NCBI GenBank assembly: GCA_028023455.1
Contig: JAQFVV010006471.1
Coordinates: 803,623 to 867,622, forward strand
Direction of reading: 5' to 3'
Length of the DNA stretch: 64,000 nt
Source of the DNA: Epiperipatus broadwayi
Lineage: Eukaryota; Onychophora; Udeonychophora; Euonychophora; Peripatidae
Below the pieces are notes generated by a model that saw nothing but the letters and a program-made list of their open reading frames with translations, was not told where the DNA came from and ran no database searches. Below, one piece after another: positions 60,034 through 64,000 of the stretch (position 1 is the stretch's first letter; each line of letters begins with the position of its first letter). The translations under genes and the position numbers were made by a program.

Positions 60034-63000
60034 TGTAACCTAAATAAACAAGTAACACATTGTAACTTAAATGAAAAGTATCAAGTGGTGTAATTTAATA
60101 AAAAATATTTCCAAAATAAATCCAACAGCATTTTATCTACTTTTTATCTCTTAGTTTTTTTAAGTAATGTCTAAGTGAATAGTAAGTGAATATGGGGTGA
60201 ATATGGTCTATCAGGTTGCCACTAGGTTATCTGAACCTAGACAGAGTTATATTCTATACTTATTTCAAATGTACAGGGTTTGAACCCATTTGGTACCTTA
60301 TTTATAACAAAATGTAGGATTTTTGGATTTTAGAACTATATCACATTTGCACTAACTTGAAGAAAAACATAAACACATCCTTATGCTTATGGTTGTGCAT
60401 ATAAAATTTATCAGACAAAAATTATCACTTAGATTTTAATATTATAAATGCATTTCAACATTTTCATGTTTTTCTAGCTCATATTAATCACTATCAATTT
60501 ATGGTGGCAATTCACTCATTTTTGAATGATATGGATGATTGGAATGGTGTTTATTATCTTATAATGACTCACAAATAAACCAAATACAGTAAAAATCATT
60601 ATTTATTTATGGCCATTAAACACATTTATCTAGATTATTAATTTACAAACATGATGATGGTGATGTTCTTTCCAGCCACAGCTTTAGAACTAACACCTAA
60701 CATAAGATTTAACTTTTATAAACATAGAATTATTTGCCTAAAATTATTATATTTTAACTTAACCCTTAATATTCAACAGCAATGATGAATGATCATAATT
60801 AATAAAGTAATGAATACTCATAATAAAGATATATGCCTAACATTTATTAAAATGCCTAACATTTATTACTGGACTACTAAAATTTATATACCATGTAAAG
60901 ATGTATATGAAAATTTATATGAATAGCAATTATGAGTTGTATATATTTAAATCATAATATTAATAATATTAAACTTTTCTCTCATCCCCTTTAAAGACAA
61001 TATACAATGTTTATATTATAGTATAATATTTATGTCATAATATAATGTTAGTGCATCGATTTGGACTGAAAAGTTATATCCAAATGAAAATATTTCACTA
61101 AAAAAATAATAAACTCTTCGCACACACATACTTTGGTAACCTTATACACTTAAACTTAACATATAAAGTAAAATTATTAATTAGAAAAAGTTAGTTAGAT
61201 TCTAGAGAGATGAGAGCATTTACAGAAACAAGTTTTAAATTACTTATTCCCCCTATAAGCTATAGAGGTCACTAATCATGATTTTTAAAAAGAAAATCCA
61301 ACACCTCCAATGCTACCTTTCTATCACTTTCAACATTTATAAACCACAGCTATCCATGTGGCAAGTATAATTATATTACTACATGTTTATGTATAAAAAA
61401 TTATTATTAAACAAAAAAACCTTTCAACATATAAACATATTACATAATTTTGAATTGACCCACAATAATACATTTCGCAAAATAAAATACATCAATAAAT
61501 GGATATGTATAATAATTTTAGAATACATAAAATCATTAATAAAGCTTATAGCTATTATTACCAAAACTCTTTTTTTACTCGATTTTGGTTTTAAAATTCA
61601 GAGACAATAAAAGATAAAGGATTTGTTATTAAAAATTTTGTTAATAGTCCCTGATATAATAAAAGAAAAATATATAATTAAGATTCATATTACTAGTCCT
61701 TTTATTTTCTTGAGACAGTACTTTCCAAGAATTCAACTTCAGCTTGTTGAATGATTATAAATATTGCTGCAACCACATACACCAATCTGTAACATGTGTA
61801 AATTACCAATTTCAGCAATTTACTGAAACAGTCCTATTTTTTTCTTGGCTTGAGACCTGTAATTCTTTTACTGTGATGATGATGGTGAAATCACTTGCTC
61901 CCATAGAAAACATTTAGCACTGGAGCTGTTTTTCCTTACTTTTTGGCATACTTGCTTTAATAGATTAAAGATATTTGTTGTTCTCATATTTTTATAATTT
62001 TTGCTGGGGTTTAAACTGAGTCATTGACATAACTGAACTAGCATGGTTTAACACTTTTCAGTACTTTACTTATCTTCATTTTCTATTTAAAATGCAAGTG
62101 AGCAATCAGTGTCTTCTATTTTACTTTTCACAATCAGTCATAATATGTGTAATACTTTTGCCTTTGACTTTTTAATTATGCATGGACTGATGGGTGTCCA
62201 GGTCATCCAGATGAAACATATATGTGTACTTAGCCTGTCATTATGTGATATGAAACTTTCCAAACAAAATTATATATAAAAATGACAGTAATTCAAACTG
62301 ATGTTTCCACACTTTAACTTGTTCCCTTCACACTTTTAATATTTAATAATATATTTTCTAAATGACTTTCAGTTTTTTTATATCACTGAGTCTTGTTACA
62401 GACCCCCCAGATAAAAAACCTCATTTCTTGTATCGAGCCTTCTGATTAAAACTGATTATCTGCTTCCAATTTGCTTTTGATAAGAAATCCAAACCAATAG
62501 ATAGAAACACCTGATTTTTATTAACCAGTCTAATTTAAAACTGATCATTTGTTTCAAATTTACTGTTGGTAAAAAAATAAAATCCAGACCAATAACTTTC
62601 TTGACAATTAACTAGTCTGGAAAGAATCCATTACTTTAATGGCCATCACATCTTTGTGTCAAATCTAACTTTATAAAATTTAATTACTTTTTTCTCTGAC
62701 TTTAAAGTCTTTCAGCTGGTGCCAAAAGAAATTCTATCCTGTGAGTTTAATTAACATAATATAATTTTTTGCACAATTTTCTCTTTCAAAACAACTGATT
62801 TTAACAGAATTTTTCTTTTATTATATGTGTAATTGTAAATTCATTTATGTAAAATACAAGCACACACAGACATTCAGAAAAATCTGCCTATTAAAAATAA
62901 TCTGAATATTTTTTACAAACTATAACTTAATATTCAAAATTAAATTATTAAAAGTATTAATCTTAAATTATTGTTATAGGAAGAATAAAAATAGAATTTA

Positions 63001-63356
63001 GCAAGTATAGATCAATTTTGAAGAAAGTTAATATTCAAAATACAAAAATAATTAACTAAATAGTTTGTGTTCACAGACAACTGTTTATATGTGTTCTAAT
63101 CATAATTTTTAAAAATAACAAAAAATTCAAGGTATGTATTATTCTTTTTGGGTTATATCAATACAAACTAACAAAGAGCATAAATATTTCCCCCACTCTC
63201 TTTCTGTCCTAGGCTTTTGAGACTTGATCCTGTAGGGCTTAAACTTGGGTGCCCTACAACTTCCTTTCCTATATAAAAAATGTGATGATGATTTTTTCTG
63301 TATTTCATTTTATGCACATTACTACAAATTTATCCACAGGCTAAATTGAAATGGGC

Positions 63357-63360
<4 letters not shown>
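60034..63360. other. Possible LTR start then unrecognised AT-rich DNA
   Basis: An LTR would begin TGTAACC at 60,034, but no second copy exists in the window, so its extent is unknown. Further on I find two degenerate units of about 87 bp (from about 62,440 and 62,527, each with an AAAACTGAT(T/C)AT start) and an 8-bp-stem hairpin TGTAGGGC/GCCCTACA at 63,231-63,258. No gene. Confidence 0.35.

Positions 63361-63446
<86 letters not shown>
63361..63446. repeat. (TA)43 microsatellite
   Basis: Perfect TA repeat of 86 bp, the longest in the window. Flanked by GGGCACAA and ACACC. Confidence 0.97.
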
Positions 63447-63447
<1 letters not shown>

Positions 63448-63480
63448 CACCTAATATAATTATATATAAAGCATTTTTGC

Positions 63481-63590
63481 ATATGATTTAGCATCCTTTT
63501 CAAATGTTAATATCTATAATAATTGGTTAATATTATAATAGATTATTACATCATAGATTATTAACATTTGAAAAAAGCACTAAACCATGT
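63481..63590. repeat. Short inverted repeat
   Basis: GATTTAGCATCCTTTTCAAA (from 63,485) pairs imperfectly with TTTGAAAAAAGCACTAAACC (to 63,586) around a loop of about 45 bp. It may be a small foldback MITE. No related copy was seen. Confidence 0.5.
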
Positions 63591-64000
63591 GATGAAAAAG
63601 ATTTTTTTATGTATGACTAGTATATATTTATATTAGCTGTTGTGTATGATTTTTATTATTTGTTATAGTGCCAATATAAATATATTGCAATTATGCTCAA
63701 TTTTATATTTATTCAGTACAATGCGTCACTCACTGTACATTATTTTCAAAGGGATAAATTCTGAATATATATTTACCAACCTTATCTAAGCATTTCTGAT
63801 TTTTCTTCTTTCCATTTTTTCCTTAATTTCCCAAATTTCTATCCAATTTCTTTATATTTAAGTATAATACATGTTCAATCCATTTTTCTTTTCAGTTTTA
63901 TAAGTTCCTTAATGAGTTATATATTAATTTTCTTTACTCAGGCCTTCAACTTTTCTGACTCTTATCTTCCTATTTTGTTTTCTATGAGCTTCCAAAAATA
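63591..64000. other. Pyrimidine-rich end of window, unrecognised
   Basis: From 63,780 the plus strand becomes T/C-rich, as the minus-strand LINE remnants are, but no motif can be read before the edge. Confidence 0.35.

Overview
The window looks like non-coding nuclear DNA from an animal, probably an invertebrate. It is extremely AT-rich throughout. It has long (TAA)n, (ATT)n and (TA)n microsatellites, and no bacterial-type gene packing, ribosome binding sites or operons. The recognisable protein-coding sequence is almost all decayed transposable elements: Penelope-like elements (PLEs) with GIY-YIG endonuclease, a Helitron replicase/helicase, RTE-type and CR1/Jockey-like LINEs, and LTR elements. 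I found no intact host gene, no rRNA, no credible tRNA and no CRISPR array. I cannot name the species from sequence alone. Where two LTRs of one element can be compared, the differences are CpG transitions, which suggests germline CpG methylation.

Layout. 1-0.96 kb: 3' part of a PLE carrying a hairpin insertion. 2.18-2.45 kb: TA-flanked foldback MITE. 2.94-6.16 kb: nearly full-length but broken PLE on the minus strand, bounded by inverted terminal repeats with hammerhead-like motifs. 6.35-9.85 kb: short-interior LTR element with 1.39 kb LTRs and a primer-binding-like site. 10.2-12.9 kb: Helitron pseudogene interrupted in its helicase by a near-perfect palindrome. 15.2-21.1 kb: second LTR element with 2.16 kb near-identical LTRs and a gag-like coiled-coil reading frame. 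22.3 kb: microsatellite. 23.76-24.3 kb: PLE endonuclease fragment with a hammerhead-like motif over its stop codon. 25.92-27.40 kb: 1.48 kb palindrome made of two divergent PLE 3' ends. 31.6, 42.7 and 43.1 kb: three copies of one foldback family. 33.3 kb: microsatellite. 37.9-38.6 kb: recent 363-bp tandem duplication. 43.8-44.3 kb: LINE reverse transcriptase remnant. 47.4-58.4 kb: several minus-strand LINE remnants plus an inverted-repeat element. 58.4-60.03 kb: LTR-element leader with a gag-like frame. 63.4 kb: (TA)43.

The genes do not form a pathway. The history is one of nested insertion: hairpin elements sit inside a PLE and inside the Helitron, both LTR elements sit in (TA)n tracts, and microsatellites appear to have grown from LINE tails. 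The observations most worth testing are the PLE-derived palindrome, the PLE inverted ends with ribozyme-like cores, the one-sided hairpin insertions with target duplications, and the CpG-only divergence of the LTR pair. All alignments here were made by eye, so boundaries are good to a few bases at best and family assignments rest on motif recognition, not on searches.
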